From: Solirubrobacteraceae bacterium
GTDB taxonomy: Bacteria; Actinomycetota; Thermoleophilia; Solirubrobacterales; Solirubrobacteraceae
Assembly: GCA_030149625.1 (NCBI GenBank)
Contig: JASLHP010000044.1
Span: forward strand, 1-5,855
DNA length: 5,855 nt
Reading direction: 5' to 3'
The position numbers and the translations under genes are program-made. Below, one piece after another: positions 5,078-5,855 of the stretch (the stretch's first letter is position 1; each line of letters starts with the position of its first letter). The notes under the pieces are model-generated. The model had not been told where the DNA came from and did no database searches. It saw only the letters and a program-made list of their open reading frames with translations.

Positions 5078-5855
5078 ATGCCAGAGGTCGCAATCATCGT
5101 CCCGTTGCATCGGATGACGTCCGAGGCGCTTCAGTGCCTCGACACGGTTCTCGCCCTCGACGATCCACGCGCGGAGTTGATCGTCGTCTGCGACCGCCCG
5201 ATCGCGGGCATTCCTCCCCGTGCGCGGGTGATCGAGACCGGCTCCTCGACCGACACGTCTCCAGCCGAGAAGCGCGATCTGGCGCTTGCGTGCACCGACG
5301 CTCCGATCTGCGCGTTCATCGACGACGACGCGTATCCGGCGCCTGACTGGCTGGAGCGCGCCTGCAGCCGCTTTGCCGAAGATCCCGGCCTCCACGCCCT
5401 CGGAGGGCCCGGCGTGACACCACCCCAATCGTCCTTTCGCCGGCGGCTGGCAGGCGCGTTCTACGAGTCACGACTCGGTTCCGGCGGTTTGCGCCACAGG
5501 TTCGTGCCAAGCCAACCGCCACGGGACGTGGACGACTGGCCGGCGTACAACCTGTTCGTGCGCACCGACGCGCTTCGAGCCGTCGGCGGCTGGGGCTCGA
5601 AACTCTACGGCGGCGAGGACACGAAGCTCTGCCTGGCGCTGCGTGAAGCCGGCTACCGAGCCTTCTACGACCCGGAAGTGCTCGTATACCACCACCGCCG
5701 GCCCGCATTCGACGCGCTCATGCGGCAGACCGAGAACATCGGTCGGCGACGGGGCTCGTTCGTGCGCCGCTACCCCGCCACCTCACGTCGAGCTGTCTAC
5801 TTCGCACCGACTGTCGCGCTGCTGAGCGCACCGATCGTGTGCCTTGGGCTGCTGC
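5078..5855 (+). CDS. family 2 glycosyltransferase, 3' end outside window
   Basis: A second GT-A glycosyltransferase, open for 259 codons to the window edge. Seen: EVAIIVPLHR (3-12); AELIVVCDRP (32-41); SPAEKRDLALACTDAPICAFIDDDAYP (61-87), with the donor/metal-site IDDDA at 81-85; DWLERA (90-95); GGPGVTPPQ (109-117); YNLFVRTDALRAVGGW (157-172); YGGEDTKLCLALREAGY (177-193), with the ED pair at 180-181; and VLVYHHRR (201-208). This order is that of family 2 enzymes of about 320-350 residues. From about residue 240 the chain turns hydrophobic (YFAPTVALLSAPIVCLGLL), suggesting that a C-terminal membrane segment begins at the edge, as in several membrane-anchored relatives. It differs clearly from the first glycosyltransferase (DDD instead of NND, HH motif), so the two probably make different linkages. 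The ATG at 5078 fits the first beta-strand; the nearest purine-rich stretch is a poor ribosome site, so translation may depend on coupling to the gene 21 bases upstream. Confidence 0.88.
   Translation, partial: MPEVAIIVPLHRMTSEALQCLDTVLALDDPRAELIVVCDRPIAGIPPRARVIETGSSTDTSPAEKRDLALACTDAPICAFIDDDAYPAPDWLERACSRFAEDPGLHALGGPGVTPPQSSFRRRLAGAFYESRLGSGGLRHRFVPSQPPRDVDDWPAYNLFVRTDALRAVGGWGSKLYGGEDTKLCLALREAGYRAFYDPEVLVYHHRRPAFDALMRQTENIGRRRGSFVRRYPATSRRAVYFAPTVALLSAPIVCLGLL

Overview
The window is GC-rich, roughly two thirds G+C by eye. It uses GTG as well as ATG starts and strongly GC-ending codons, and its genes are packed closely. This suits a high-GC bacterium. An actinobacterium, possibly of the Thermoleophilia/Solirubrobacter kind, is my best guess, but no marker here settles the taxonomy. 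There are no RNA genes, CRISPR repeats, insertion sequences, attachment sites or origins that I can support, and no gene-free stretch longer than about 220 bases.

The left half (1-3194) reads on the minus strand. In transcription order it holds an alpha/beta-hydrolase-fold protein (3194-2355), a class II fumarase fumC (2279-957), and, after a 220-base gap with hairpins, a glucose-1-phosphate cytidylyltransferase rfbF (from 736, running off the left edge with its last few residues missing). The right half (3399-5855) reads on the plus strand as a tight three-gene run: a family 2 glycosyltransferase (3399-4352), a small class I methyltransferase-like protein (4370-5056), and a second family 2 glycosyltransferase (from 5078, running off the right edge). 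The two halves diverge from a 204-base intergenic region (3195-3398).

Biologically, this looks like the edge of a surface-polysaccharide or glycoconjugate locus. RfbF makes CDP-glucose, the entry point to CDP-3,6-dideoxyhexoses and related sugars. The two glycosyltransferases would add activated sugars to a growing glycan, and the methyltransferase-like protein between them could methylate a sugar or a lipid/polyketide-type acceptor. Fumarase is a TCA-cycle housekeeping gene that happens to sit within the locus.

The item most worth a second look is the hydrolase-fold protein. It keeps the overall fold signature and the catalytic-acid region, but has Gly where the nucleophilic Ser should be, Phe where the catalytic His should be, and Ser where the oxyanion-hole Gly is usual. 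It therefore looks like a pseudoenzyme or a protein with a repurposed active site. The second is the methyltransferase-like protein, whose DGH and IDD motifs recall the metal-binding sites of Mg-dependent sugar O-methyltransferases. I did not find a clearly new multi-gene system.
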